Source: GCA-003244245 sp050699595 (lineage in GTDB: Bacteria; Actinomycetota; Actinomycetes; Mycobacteriales; Pseudonocardiaceae). Taken from it: 64,000 bases of DNA. A program made the translations under genes and the position numbers. The notes beneath the pieces were generated by a model. The model had not been told where the DNA came from, made no database searches, and saw nothing but the letters and a program-made list of their open reading frames with translations. Position 1 is the stretch's first letter; every line of letters starts with the position of its first letter. The stretch lies in the NCBI GenBank assembly GCA_050699595.1, contig JBOHFI010000013.1, positions 36,161 through 100,160 on the forward strand, written 5' to 3'. Of the stretch, positions 9,361 to 18,351 are shown piece after piece.

Positions 9361-10401
9361 CTAGTGTCGCAACTCGAACGGTGGAGGTGAGGCGGTTCGC
9401 CGCACCGAGATGCCCATGGTCTCGACCATGTCGTCGACGGTGATGGACTGGGCGTCGCGGTGGCTGGCCAGGCCTCGCCGGGCGAGTTCGGTGGCGAGCT
9501 CGTGCTGGTGGTCATCGACCTGTTCGCCCCGCGAGCTGTCCCGGGTCGCCAGGATCGGGTATCGCCCGGCGTTCAGGGCGGCCAGCGCGGACCCGGTGCC
9601 GGCATGGCTGATCACGATGTCCGCCTTGCCCAGCGCGGCGCCCAGCTCGGCGGCGGGCAGCGCCGGCGTGGCCCGGATGGGCAGGTCATCCACCGGGGTG
9701 TCGCCGGTCTGCCACAGCACCTCCACCGGCAGCCCGGTCGCCCGCGCCAGGGGACCGTCGGGTGCCAGCAGCGGCGCCAGATGCTCGAACAAGCGGCGGA
9801 ACGGGTACTGAGTCGCCGCCCCCACCGTGACCACCACCCGCACCGCCCCATCGGGCACCCGCGGCACGACGGTGGTCTGATTGTCGGCTCGGCCGACGGT
9901 GGTCTGATTGTCGGCTCGGCCGACGGTGGACTCATAACCATCGAAGACGCTGCCGGCGTAGCCCCACCGCTGGTCCGCCCAGCTCTGGTATTGGGTGTAG
10001 GTATGGACCCTAGGGACCCACCGCAGGACCCGCCCGGTCAGCGACGGTCCGCTCACCCGCGTCGCGCTCTCGATGTAGTGGCACTCCACTCCCCGCGCGG
10101 CCAGATACGGCAAGTACCCCAACGCGATCCCCGATCCCGTCGACACCGCTCGGGTCACCTTCCGGCGCTTCATCAACCGGCGAGCATAAGAGATGCACCG
10201 AAGCACATCGGGCACGTTGCGCACCCCGACGTAGGGCACGAACTCCACGTCCCGATCCGCCAGCATCGACCGGCTCTGCTCATTCGCATGGGTCACCCAC
10301 ACGGCATCATCATCGGGGGCGCTATGGGGGGAGATGCGGCTCGCCAGGTTGTCGAGCTGTGTCAGGTGCCCACCCGTCGTGGCGACAAACAGCGTGGTCA
10401 T
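9361..10401 (-). CDS. GT28/EpsF-like glycosyltransferase with internal 9-residue repeat
   Basis: A 346-residue GT-B glycosyltransferase resembling a fusion of Alg14- and Alg13-like halves. The N-terminus reads LFVATTGGHLTQL, and the C-terminal donor domain has the UDP-sugar motif SHAGTGSALAALNAGRYPIL (about residues 268-287). The linker between the domains (about residues 160-177) contains two identical copies of TVGRADNQT, encoded by an exact 27-bp tandem repeat. The start at 10401 was chosen because the first beta strand begins immediately there; the longer frame runs into the divergent acyltransferase gene. It probably extends the repeat unit of the surface polysaccharide. Confidence 0.75.
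   Translation of the reverse strand: MTTLFVATTGGHLTQLDNLASRISPHSAPDDDAVWVTHANEQSRSMLADRDVEFVPYVGVRNVPDVLRCISYARRLMKRRKVTRAVSTGSGIALGYLPYLAARGVECHYIESATRVSGPSLTGRVLRWVPRVHTYTQYQSWADQRWGYAGSVFDGYESTVGRADNQTTVGRADNQTTVVPRVPDGAVRVVVTVGAATQYPFRRLFEHLAPLLAPDGPLARATGLPVEVLWQTGDTPVDDLPIRATPALPAAELGAALGKADIVISHAGTGSALAALNAGRYPILATRDSSRGEQVDDHQHELATELARRGLASHRDAQSITVDDMVETMGISVRRTASPPPFELRH
9871..9924. repeat. Exact 27-bp tandem repeat, two copies
   Basis: Two identical 27-base units, 9871-9897 and 9898-9924, followed by a short partial third unit. They lie in frame inside the glycosyltransferase gene and encode a duplicated nonapeptide in the interdomain linker. The lack of any divergence suggests a recent slippage event. 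Confidence 0.9.
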
Positions 10402-10426
10402 GTCGGCAGAGTAACGGGTACTGTCA

Positions 10427-11506
10427 GTGACGGGTACTGTCGCCTCCGTGAACGCGCCCCCAACGCTCTCGGACCCCGTGCGCACCGATCCACGCAGTGA
10501 CCCTCGCTGGCGGTTGCTCGCCTTGGGCCCCAGCGGCAGCGTGTTCACCTCGCCTCCGTGGATCAACGCGGTCTGCGCCACCTACGGCTTCATCCCCGCC
10601 GGCGCTATCCGGCTCGACGAGGACGGGCACCCGCGCGCGGGACTGGCCTGGGTGCCGATCAGCGACATGCGCGGCGACCGGGTGTCCAGCCTGCCGTTCT
10701 CGGACCGGGCCGAACCGCTGACCGATAACCAGGTCGACTGGAAAGCCCTCGTGGACGGGGTCATCACCGCCGCCGCTCCGCTGACGCTGCGGTGCTTCGC
10801 GGACGCCGTACCCGTCGGCGACCCCCGCTTCGAGCAGATCGCCGAGGCAGCGTGGCACGGCACGCCCCTGAACGGCGGCGTCGAGGGGGTCCGGCAGCGG
10901 CTGTCCCAGCACGCTCGCCGCAACATCGCGATCTCCGAACGCGACGGGGTCCGGGTCGAGGCGCACACCGGCCGGGACGCCGTGCACCGATTCCACGGGT
11001 TGCACGTCGCGCTGCGCAAGCGCAAGTACCGGCTGCTCGCCCAGCCCGTCGAGCTGTTCGACCACATCTGGGATGCCTTCACCCGCGACGACGCGATCGT
11101 GACGATGCTCGCCCACGTCGGCGACGAGCTGATCGCCGGCGCGATCTTCCTCACCTGGGGCGACACGCTGTACTACAAGTTCGGGGCCTCACTCCATGAT
11201 CACCTGGCTCTTCGCCCCAACGACGCGATCTTCTGGGCCGGGATACGGTGGGGTGTCCAGCGAGGAGCCCGGGTGGTCGACTGGGGGCTGTCCGACCTCG
11301 ATCAACCGGGCTTGATCGCGTACAAACGCAAGTGGGCTACCGACCAGCGGCGGATTGTGACCCTGCGCGCCGGCGGAGAGCACGCGCGCGGCGACTCCCA
11401 AGCCGGTGCGATGCTCGGTGAGCTCACCCGGCTGCTCACCGACGATTCGGTGCCCGATGAGGTGACCAGGCAGGCCGGGACACTGCTGTATCGCTACTTC
11501 TGCTGA
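10427..11506 (+). CDS. FemAB/GNAT-like acyltransferase
   Basis: A 359-residue protein resembling FemAB/GNAT_acetyltransf_6 proteins common in polysaccharide clusters. It has the pattern LSQHARRNI followed by a helix with KRKYRL, then a second GNAT half with GDTLYYKFGASL, a DAIFWAGIRWG helix and the terminal YKRKW motif. These enzymes add acetyl or aminoacyl groups to glycans or lipid-linked intermediates. It is transcribed divergently from the GT28 gene with only 25 bases between, so a shared regulatory region is likely. GTG at 10427 or GTG at 10448 may be the start. Its 3' end overlaps the convergent duplicated membrane-protein gene by 13 bases within a 24-bp tandem repeat. Confidence 0.7.
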   Translation: MTGTVASVNAPPTLSDPVRTDPRSDPRWRLLALGPSGSVFTSPPWINAVCATYGFIPAGAIRLDEDGHPRAGLAWVPISDMRGDRVSSLPFSDRAEPLTDNQVDWKALVDGVITAAAPLTLRCFADAVPVGDPRFEQIAEAAWHGTPLNGGVEGVRQRLSQHARRNIAISERDGVRVEAHTGRDAVHRFHGLHVALRKRKYRLLAQPVELFDHIWDAFTRDDAIVTMLAHVGDELIAGAIFLTWGDTLYYKFGASLHDHLALRPNDAIFWAGIRWGVQRGARVVDWGLSDLDQPGLIAYKRKWATDQRRIVTLRAGGEHARGDSQAGAMLGELTRLLTDDSVPDEVTRQAGTLLYRYFC

Positions 11507-12591
11507 ACCCTCCGCTGAGCTGTCCGCTGAACCTTCTGCTGAGCTGTCCGCTGAACTGGGAGAGGTGGCCTCGTTCGCACCCTGCGACCGTATGGAGTCT
11601 TGCCCCACGGCTTGACCACCGAGAGCCCCGTCGCGGCGAACAACAGCACCAACGCGACCGACCTCCCAATCAGCGTTCGCATCCCGGCCGGCTCACCGCC
11701 CCCGGTGAGGATCTGAGGCAACGCAGGCACCAGGAACACCAGCCCCGCGGCAGTCAACACAGCGGCGATCCCACACTTGGCGAGCACCCACCAATGCCGT
11801 GCCAGGCCCCACGGGGTGGACAGCCCCAGGATGAGTCCACTGGCCAGCGCAAAGAACACCACCGGGACGAGCAACCAGCAGGCGATCACCGCCGTCGAGG
11901 CGGCGGTCCCAGCCCGCACCGCCGGATGAACGCTGGACAACCCGGTCACCTCCAGCGCCACCAGCGCGCCGTCGATCCCCAGCCACCCCACCGACATCAC
12001 GACATGGACCGTGAGCACAACCGCCCTAGCCCGGCGTGATAGCCGTGGGATCGTGAAGAACTTCATTCCGACGGCCGTCATGCTCTGCAACCTGCGACCG
12101 CTCGGTGTCTTGCCCCACGGCTTGACCACCGAGAGCCCCGTCGCGGCGAACAACAGCACCAACGCGACCGACCTCCCGATCAGCGTCGGCATCCCGGCTG
12201 GCTCACCTCTCCCGGCGAGGATCTGCGGCAGCGCAGGCACCAGGAACACCAGCCCCGCGGCGGCCAGCACGGCGGCGATCCCGGACTTGGCGAGCACCCA
12301 CCAGTACCGCATCAGACCCCACTGGGTGAACAGCGCCAGCGCCAGCCCGCTGACCAACGAGAGGAACACCACCGGGATGAGCACCCAGCAGGAGATCACC
12401 GCCGTCGAGGCGGCGATCCCGGCCCGCACCGCCGGATGAACGCTGGACAACCCGGTCACCTCCAGCGCCACCAGCGCGCCGTCGATCCCCAGCCACCCCA
12501 CCGACATCACGACATGGACCGTGAGCACAACCGCCCTAGCCCAGCGTAATACTCGTGGGATCGTGAAGAACTTCATCGCGACGGCCGTCAA
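11494..12591 (-). CDS. Internally duplicated small-membrane-domain protein
   Basis: A 365-residue membrane protein made of two nearly identical halves of about 170 residues, 1-170 and 171-336, each with about four hydrophobic segments and the shared sequences VVLTVHVVMSVGWLGIDGAL and VFLVPALPQIL. Single-copy relatives of unknown function (LTxHVxxSVGWLG type) occur widely in actinobacteria, so this is an in-frame gene duplication and fusion. The tail (VQRTAQQKVQRTAQRRVQQK) comes from a 24-bp tandem repeat. The TTG at 12591 is preferred because GGAG lies five bases upstream; ATG at 12576 is the alternative. Function unknown. It lies between the two polysaccharide modules, convergent with the acyltransferase. 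Confidence 0.75.
   Translation of the reverse strand: MTAVAMKFFTIPRVLRWARAVVLTVHVVMSVGWLGIDGALVALEVTGLSSVHPAVRAGIAASTAVISCWVLIPVVFLSLVSGLALALFTQWGLMRYWWVLAKSGIAAVLAAAGLVFLVPALPQILAGRGEPAGMPTLIGRSVALVLLFAATGLSVVKPWGKTPSGRRLQSMTAVGMKFFTIPRLSRRARAVVLTVHVVMSVGWLGIDGALVALEVTGLSSVHPAVRAGTAASTAVIACWLLVPVVFFALASGLILGLSTPWGLARHWWVLAKCGIAAVLTAAGLVFLVPALPQILTGGGEPAGMRTLIGRSVALVLLFAATGLSVVKPWGKTPYGRRVRTRPPLPVQRTAQQKVQRTAQRRVQQK
11502..11549. repeat. 24-bp tandem repeat at a convergent gene junction
   Basis: Two 24-base units (11502-11525 and 11526-11549, two mismatches) plus a partial third, built from GCTGAACC and GCTGAGCTGTCC blocks. The repeat contains the stop codon of the acyltransferase on the plus strand and encodes the Gln/Arg-rich tail of the membrane protein on the minus strand. 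Confidence 0.8.
11585..12591. repeat. 510-bp direct tandem duplication
   Basis: Bases 12082-12591 and roughly 11585-12081 are near-identical direct copies. Long stretches match base for base, for example around the codons for the HVVMSVGWLG segment. The duplication is in frame and creates the two-domain membrane protein. Confidence 0.85.
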
Positions 12592-12627
12592 GGCTGCTCC
12601 CCTCAGCTGCCAGAAAACGATCTTTAC

Positions 12628-13284
12628 CTAGCGTGCGCCGTTCCCCCGCAGCAGCGCCGGGACAGTTCTCACCAAGATCGCGAGATCCGTCCAGAAACTC
12701 CAGCTACGCACGTAGGTCAGATCGAGTTCCAACATCTCCAGCGTGCCCATCGTGCTGCGGCCACTGACCTGCCAGAGCCCGGTCAGGCCGGGCGGGACGT
12801 CGAAGCGCTCGGCGAACTTGGCCGGGAACATCTCCGCTTCCCAGCCCAGACAGGGCCGGGGCCCGACCAACGACATCTGGCCCACCAGCACGTTGAGCAG
12901 CTGGGGAAGCTCGTCGATGCTGGTTCGTCGCAGGATCGAACCGATCCGGGTCACCCGCGGATCGTTGTCGATCTTCCAGCTGCCGCCGGCCGAGGTGTCC
13001 TCACCCCGCAGCTCGCGAGCGATGAGCTCACGGTGCTGCGCGTCGGAGCAGCCGGTCCGCATGGTGCGAAACTTGTACATCGTGAACGGTCGGCCTCCCC
13101 GACCTAACCGCTGCTGGCGATGAAACGCCGGGCCGGGGGTCCCCAGCCTGATCGCCATCGCGATGAGCAGCATCGGGATCAAGAGCACCAGTAACGCGAT
13201 CATCACCACCAGCAGATCGACGGCGCGCCGAGCAACCGGTTCCCACCGAGCGGGCAAGCGTGCTTGTTCAACGCTGCTGGACAC
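12628..13284 (-). CDS. Initiating sugar-phosphate transferase (WbaP/RfbP family)
   Basis: A 218-residue polyprenyl-phosphate hexose-1-phosphate transferase that loads the first sugar onto undecaprenyl phosphate at the cytoplasmic membrane. It has one N-terminal hydrophobic helix (about residues 22-45) and the family core KFRTMR, the catalytic region DNDPRVTRIGSILRRTSIDE, LPQLLNVLVGQMSLVGPRP and the terminal PGLTGLWQVSGRS. It is the minimal, monotopic form without the long N-terminal membrane region. GTG start at 13284, overlapping the polymerase gene by 17 bases. It is the last gene of the module B operon and the only obvious initiating enzyme in the window, so both modules may depend on it. 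Confidence 0.9.
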   Translation of the reverse strand: MSSSVEQARLPARWEPVARRAVDLLVVMIALLVLLIPMLLIAMAIRLGTPGPAFHRQQRLGRGGRPFTMYKFRTMRTGCSDAQHRELIARELRGEDTSAGGSWKIDNDPRVTRIGSILRRTSIDELPQLLNVLVGQMSLVGPRPCLGWEAEMFPAKFAERFDVPPGLTGLWQVSGRSTMGTLEMLELDLTYVRSWSFWTDLAILVRTVPALLRGNGAR

Positions 13285-14683
13285 TGAGCCTCCCCGTGGT
13301 GATTCCGATCAGCATGAAAAGCACGTCCCCGCCGCCACGCAGTGTCAGATGCGGATCGAGGACGGTGAGGATGAGTACGAACCACCAGCAGACCCACAAC
13401 GCCGAGGCGGCCGCACCAACGGCGTCCGACTGGCCCTGCGACTGGGCCATGAGTTTGCTGGTTCTGCGCAGCACCGCGACCGACAGCCAGGTGAAGGCAG
13501 CCAGCAGCGGGATCCCGCCGATCCAGAGCAACTCCAGGTAGCCGTTCTCCAGGTAGATGACCTCGCGCCATCTCTCGGGTGCCGGCAGCACCGAGTCGGG
13601 CGACACCCCTAGCAAGACGTTGATGAATCCGAACCTCGGTAGGTAGAAGTCGGACAGGTTGTTCCAGCGGCCGATCCAGCTGCGTGGCACGCCATAGTCG
13701 CCGAATCCCTGCAACCGGCCGATCAACGCCGGCGCGCCGACCGCGAGCACGACCGGGACCAACCACAGGAGCCGAATCGAGTTACGGCGCACAGTGCTGA
13801 AGCGCCACAGGATGAGCCCGGCCGCTACGACCGCCGAGATCCAGGTGGAGAACTCGCCGGCGGCGAGCACACCCGCCCCGAGCACGAGCCCCAACGCCAG
13901 CCGCTCCCGGCGATCCAGCAGTCCCCGGGCCCCGCAGCAGATCACCAAGGTCAGGCAGATGATGATGTAGTCGCCGGTGGCGATCGGCGAGCCGAGCGTC
14001 GTGGTGCCCCGCTCGGCGAGTGCCGCCGCATTGCTGTCGGGCGTCCAGAAGGTCTGCAGCATCGAGACGACCGGGCCGACGTGGAGGGTCTGCAGGATCG
14101 CGATCACCGCGACCACGGCTCCCGGCCAGATGATCAGCCGGAAGCACCGCACCAGCTGGGTTTCGGTGGTGACGCTGAAGCGCACCAGCAGGTAGAGGGC
14201 GATGAGCTTGCAGATCGGCAGCACGGCGGCCAGATCGGACGTCACCGGCGTCTGCCCGCGCAGGGTCATGGACAGCAGCGGCCACGCCGTCGACATCAAC
14301 AGGAAGACACCGAGCGGGATGTCGAGCCGATGCAGCTGTGGTGGTACCCGCTCGCCCCGGCACGATCGGAAATAGCCGCCGACCATCGCGCCGGCCAGCA
14401 GCACGACCAGCAGCGCCTCGTTGGGGCGCACCAACGGGATCAGGCTACCGCGGTTGATGCCGGCGATGAGGGGCAGGGTGCCCAGATAGGCGTATGTCGC
14501 GAAGACCGGCCGGTAAGCCGCTGCGGCGAACAGCCCGACCAGGGCCAGCACCCCGACGGCGGTGAGGGCGAGCAGCGGCCCAGCCGCCACCGCGAGGACC
14601 CCGCCAACCAGGGCGCAGCCGGCGGCTCCCAGCCCCAGCCAGCGGTTGACCGCAGGGGTTGGCGGGCTCTCGGTTTGAGTCAT
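13268..14683 (-). CDS. Wzy/O-antigen ligase family membrane protein
   Basis: A 471-residue polytopic membrane protein with about 12 hydrophobic segments. A large extracytoplasmic loop (about residues 320-400) contains SWIGRWNNLSDFYLPRFGF and YLENGYLELLWIGG, the latter being the typical Wzy_C segment. It is likely the polymerase of the module B glycan. It overlaps the flippase gene as ATGA at its start and the sugar transferase gene at its end, so the three are translationally coupled. It shares only general architecture with the module A polymerase at 4366-5610. Confidence 0.8.
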   Translation of the reverse strand: MTQTESPPTPAVNRWLGLGAAGCALVGGVLAVAAGPLLALTAVGVLALVGLFAAAAYRPVFATYAYLGTLPLIAGINRGSLIPLVRPNEALLVVLLAGAMVGGYFRSCRGERVPPQLHRLDIPLGVFLLMSTAWPLLSMTLRGQTPVTSDLAAVLPICKLIALYLLVRFSVTTETQLVRCFRLIIWPGAVVAVIAILQTLHVGPVVSMLQTFWTPDSNAAALAERGTTTLGSPIATGDYIIICLTLVICCGARGLLDRRERLALGLVLGAGVLAAGEFSTWISAVVAAGLILWRFSTVRRNSIRLLWLVPVVLAVGAPALIGRLQGFGDYGVPRSWIGRWNNLSDFYLPRFGFINVLLGVSPDSVLPAPERWREVIYLENGYLELLWIGGIPLLAAFTWLSVAVLRRTSKLMAQSQGQSDAVGAAASALWVCWWFVLILTVLDPHLTLRGGGDVLFMLIGITTGRLSVQQR

Positions 14684-16290
14684 GACCCACCACCTATCCG
14701 TCGTACCGCGACACGGAGCACCAAGACGTAGACCCCGAGCGCCACGACACCACCCAGGGTGAGAAACACGAGGTCGGCAAACCGGTCACCGCCGTTGACC
14801 TGATGGATCCACCACATCGCGCCGGCCACCGGCACCATCACCAGCGTGGCCACCAGCGCACCACCCAGTACCCGGAGCTCCAGAAACCGCTCGGGCCACA
14901 TCGTCCGGCGCAGCCGGGTCAACACCGTCGTGGCGGCGGCAAGCTCACCGGCCAGAATGGCCACCACCAACCAGACCAGCCGGGACCCATCCGCGGGCAG
15001 CAACAGGGCCACCGCCGCAGCGAGAACCACCACACCGAAAGCGACCTCACTGGCCCGCCGAGGAACCCGGTCTTCCAACCGCGCGAACAACGCTTGGCGA
15101 CCGATGTCATGCACCCCACCGACCAGCTGAGCCACCGCCACCACCCCCAGGCAGGTGGCGAGTGGCCCGATCAGGTCCGCGTGCCGTAACTCACCGTTGG
15201 CCAGAATGTTCGCGGTGGCCGGTGAGTTCATCGCGAGCAGCACCAACAGCGGCAGGCTGGCCATGACCGCATACGACAACCCCTGCCGCCACGCCGAGCC
15301 GAACTTCGCGCCGTCCTCACGATGGGCGGCACGCGCCAACCCGGGCAGCGCAGCCATCGATACCGCACGGGCGCTGATGTAGGACAGCGAATAGAACACC
15401 GAGTAGGACAGCTGCACCACGAAGACACCACCAGGCACCGAGCCGGCGAGCGCGAGCAGCACGTACATCGCCGCCGCCGGCCACGCCGCCACCCCGACCG
15501 AACGCACCAGCCTGCGGGTCACCGCGCGCACCTCGGGATCGTGCCGCAGACGCATCGACGGGCGGGTCAGCAAACCCACCCGCGCGGTCCCGAACAACTG
15601 CAACACCGTGTGCAGCGCGACGGCAGCGGTACTGCCCGCCCCGAGCACGATCACCAGGCCCACCGACACCCGCTCAACATCCAGGCCCGTCCCGTAATAC
15701 CAACTGGCCAACACCACCGTCAGGATCAAGACGACGTTCTCCACCGCGGGCGCGCCCGCGGCCAGCGCGAAGCGCCCCCGGGCCTGCTGGGCGGCCATAC
15801 CGAGATGCAGCAGGGCGTACAGCAGGATCTGGGGAGCGACGAACAGGACCAGCAGCGTGGACAACCACAGACCCCGCGCTCGGGCAGCGGGATCCGGGAT
15901 CCCGAAGGTCAGCGTCCAGGCCACCACCGGGGACAGCACCATCAACAGCGCGACCACCCCGGCCGACACGGCGAGCAACCACCCGCTCACCGCACCGAGC
16001 ACCTCCCGGGCCCGGGTTACACCGCCGGTACCAACGGCGCGGACCACGCCAGGCACCAACACCATCGCCAGCACGGGCCCGGCAATCAGCGTGAACACCA
16101 GGTTCGGGACGACGTAGCCGGTCTGAAAGGCATTGGCGAAATAGGTCGGCCCCAGCACCGCCCCGATCACCACCACCCTCAGCAACCCGGTGAGCCGGCT
16201 GACCAGCGTCCACACCGCGACAGTGGCGGAGTTCCGCGCCGTGGTCACCGAGGCCGGGTCCGCAAGCTCCCTCACCGTCGCGGCAGCCAC
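14680..16290 (-). CDS. MurJ/MviN-like lipid-linked glycan flippase
   Basis: A 536-residue membrane protein with about 14 predicted segments. The start region SATVAVWTLVSRLTGLLRVV matches the MurJ/MviN family signature (SRxxGxxR). MurJ flips lipid II; in actinobacterial polysaccharide operons homologues of this type are presumed to flip undecaprenyl-linked oligosaccharides. Its position between wzz and wzy supports the second role rather than the housekeeping one, but this is inference. It begins 10 bases after the Wzz-like gene ends and overlaps the next gene as ATGA. Confidence 0.8.
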   Translation of the reverse strand: MAAATVRELADPASVTTARNSATVAVWTLVSRLTGLLRVVVIGAVLGPTYFANAFQTGYVVPNLVFTLIAGPVLAMVLVPGVVRAVGTGGVTRAREVLGAVSGWLLAVSAGVVALLMVLSPVVAWTLTFGIPDPAARARGLWLSTLLVLFVAPQILLYALLHLGMAAQQARGRFALAAGAPAVENVVLILTVVLASWYYGTGLDVERVSVGLVIVLGAGSTAAVALHTVLQLFGTARVGLLTRPSMRLRHDPEVRAVTRRLVRSVGVAAWPAAAMYVLLALAGSVPGGVFVVQLSYSVFYSLSYISARAVSMAALPGLARAAHREDGAKFGSAWRQGLSYAVMASLPLLVLLAMNSPATANILANGELRHADLIGPLATCLGVVAVAQLVGGVHDIGRQALFARLEDRVPRRASEVAFGVVVLAAAVALLLPADGSRLVWLVVAILAGELAAATTVLTRLRRTMWPERFLELRVLGGALVATLVMVPVAGAMWWIHQVNGGDRFADLVFLTLGGVVALGVYVLVLRVAVRRIGGGS

Positions 16291-16300
16291 AACCGGGTCC

Positions 16301-17221
16301 TCACAGCCACGTCCGACGCCGCACGCTTACCGCCGCCATCGCGCCGGCCACGAGCACACCGACCAGCGCACCGGTGCCGGCCGCGATCAGCGGTTGCGGA
16401 AACACCGCGTCGGGCAGCGAGTAGGGCGCCGTCAGCAACTGGGCGTCCGGTCCTGCCTCCCCGTTGAGTTTACGGTCATCGATCTTGGCCTGGATCGCCT
16501 TCTCCCGGTCCAACGAGGCGTTGAGCAGTGTCCTGGCGTCGTTGAGGGAAATCTGGGTGGCGGTTCCGGCCAACACCGCGGTAGTGAGTTGCTGCACCCG
16601 CGTTTGGATCTGGGTGGTGTTCGTGTGGGCGTCCGCAAGCTGGGTGGCCAGGTTCAGGGTGGTTCCACTGGGCTGGCGGATGAGCGCCAGGTACCCGTCC
16701 ATGACGGCCTGCAGCGTCTGCATCGCGGCCAGCTTGGTGGAGCCGTCGGCCTCGACCTGAATGACTTCGCTGTTGTCCAGGACCGTCACGCTGATGTCCT
16801 TGTCGAGGTCCTTGAACTGCCGGCCCTGCTTCTGTGCAACCGGCTCGAGCACGTTCCGGCTCTTCAGAAACACCAACTGGTTGCTGAGCTGACGATCCTG
16901 CCGAAGAGGGTCACCGCTGCGCTGGTCCTGGCTGATGGAGTACAGGATCTCCGCCCGAGCTCCGTAGGTTTTGGGCAACACCAGCGTGCCGAGCAGCCCT
17001 GCGGCGGTGCCAAGCAGGATGATCGTCAACGCCAGCAATGCCAGGCGCGGCGTCAACCAGCCCCCACCGCGGTCTTCGGTGGGGCTGTCGAACTGATCCA
17101 CCGGACGCTGCGGTGGTACTTCGCCGGTCCCCAGGGACCGCTGAAGTTGCTCCTTCTGGCCCGTCGAAAGGCCATTCGATTCGCTAGCCCCGTATTGGAA
17201 GACATGGGAAACGTCTGTCAC
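16301..17221 (-). CDS. Wzz-type chain-length determinant (short form)
   Basis: A 306-residue polysaccharide co-polymerase. It has a hydrophilic, Gln/Ser-rich N-terminus of about 55 residues, a membrane segment (about 58-82), an extracytoplasmic domain with coiled-coil character (about 85-270, e.g. NLATQLADAHTNTTQIQTRV) and a second membrane segment (about 278-298) with a very short basic end. No kinase domain is present. It starts with GTG in a GTGA overlap with the aminotransferase gene. It probably sets chain length for the module B polymer. Confidence 0.8.
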   Translation of the reverse strand: MTDVSHVFQYGASESNGLSTGQKEQLQRSLGTGEVPPQRPVDQFDSPTEDRGGGWLTPRLALLALTIILLGTAAGLLGTLVLPKTYGARAEILYSISQDQRSGDPLRQDRQLSNQLVFLKSRNVLEPVAQKQGRQFKDLDKDISVTVLDNSEVIQVEADGSTKLAAMQTLQAVMDGYLALIRQPSGTTLNLATQLADAHTNTTQIQTRVQQLTTAVLAGTATQISLNDARTLLNASLDREKAIQAKIDDRKLNGEAGPDAQLLTAPYSLPDAVFPQPLIAAGTGALVGVLVAGAMAAVSVRRRTWL

Positions 17222-18351
17222 AGCGCACCTCCGAGCACATCGCAGACCCGCGCAACCTGCTCAATGGTCAGGGTGGGGGACATCGGAAGGGACAGGATCC
17301 GACCGGCCGCACGCTCTGCCACCGGACATTGCTGGGCTGACGGTACCGGCTCGTGGAGCGTGGCCAGCGCCGGCTGCAGATGGCAGGCAATCGGGTAGTG
17401 TACACCCCACCCGATACCGGCCGCGGTGAGAGCGTCACCGACGTCGCGGCGGTCGTCGATCTGGATGACCGCCAGGTGATACACCGGTTCGGCGCCAGGC
17501 TGCACCGATACCGGCGTGCAGTGCCGAGGCAGCATCTCGCGGTAGGCCGCCATCGCCGCCGCGCGCCGGGTATTGCCGGCATCCAGCCCCGGCAGCTTGG
17601 CCGACAGCAGCGCCGCCTGCAGGGTGTCGAGCCTGCTGTTGCGCCCAGCGAGGTCGTGCAGGTAGCGATCGGCCGCAGACCGCCCGTGATTGGCGATGCT
17701 GCGGATCCGGTCGGCAAGGGCGAGATCACTGGTGACCACCGCGCCGCCGTCGCCCAGTGCACCGAGGTTCTTACCGGGGTAGAAGCTGAACCCGGCGGCG
17801 ATGCCCACACTGCCCGCGCGCCTGCCCTGGTGTCGGGCGCCGTGCGCCTGCGCGGCGTCCTCGATGAGGGCGAGCCCGTGCGCGGCGGCGATCGCCGAGA
17901 TCGGCTCGGGGTCCACCATCTGGCCATACAGGTGCACGGCGATGATCGCTGCTGTCGAGCTGTTGATCGCGGCAACCACCGCGGCTGGATCGATCAGCAG
18001 GGTGTCGGGGCACACATCGACGAACCGAGGCCGTGCACCGGTCGCGCAGACCGCCTCGGCCGTCGCGATGAACGTATTCGTGGGGACGATGACCTCGTCG
18101 CCACGCCCGATTCCCAAGCCGCTGAGAATGAGTTCCAGGGCATCAGTTCCGTTGGCCACCCCGACGCAGGCCTGCGCTCCACAGTAGGTCGCGAATTCAC
18201 GCTCGAAACGCTCGACCTCGGGGCCACCGACGAAGTGACCGTGATCCAGCACAGCCTTCCAGGCGAGGTCGAACTCCTCACGCAGCCCGTTGGTGACGCC
18301 GTGCAGGTCCAAGAAAGGCACGGGGGAAGAGACGCTGCCGCTACCGGTCAT
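17218..18351 (-). CDS. DegT/DnrJ/EryC1/StrS sugar aminotransferase
   Basis: A 377-residue PLP enzyme that transaminates a keto-sugar nucleotide. The family pattern is clear: GVANGTDALELIL (phosphate-binding region, about residue 63), IEDAAQAHGA (Asp that contacts PLP, about 162) and the PLP lysine in SFYPGKNLGALGDGG (about 188). The upstream coupled gene is a Gfo/Idh-type dehydrogenase. Such pairs make 3-amino sugars in WlbA/WlbC- or WbpB/WbpE-type pathways, so a 3-amino sugar is a reasonable prediction, though 4-amino products cannot be excluded. ATG at 18351 was chosen because it forms ATGA with the upstream stop and sits directly before the conserved start of the fold. Confidence 0.88.
   Translation of the reverse strand: MTGSGSVSSPVPFLDLHGVTNGLREEFDLAWKAVLDHGHFVGGPEVERFEREFATYCGAQACVGVANGTDALELILSGLGIGRGDEVIVPTNTFIATAEAVCATGARPRFVDVCPDTLLIDPAAVVAAINSSTAAIIAVHLYGQMVDPEPISAIAAAHGLALIEDAAQAHGARHQGRRAGSVGIAAGFSFYPGKNLGALGDGGAVVTSDLALADRIRSIANHGRSAADRYLHDLAGRNSRLDTLQAALLSAKLPGLDAGNTRRAAAMAAYREMLPRHCTPVSVQPGAEPVYHLAVIQIDDRRDVGDALTAAGIGWGVHYPIACHLQPALATLHEPVPSAQQCPVAERAAGRILSLPMSPTLTIEQVARVCDVLGGAL

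Noticed and set aside
9871..9924. Possible CRISPR-like repeat
   Set aside because: Units are directly adjacent with no spacers, lie in frame inside a glycosyltransferase gene, and no cas genes are present.
14081..16467. Long plus-strand reading frames rich in Gln, His, Arg and Pro opposite the polysaccharide operon
   Set aside because: They are antisense shadows of high-GC coding sequence; composition is unlike any protein family and they overlap well-supported genes completely.
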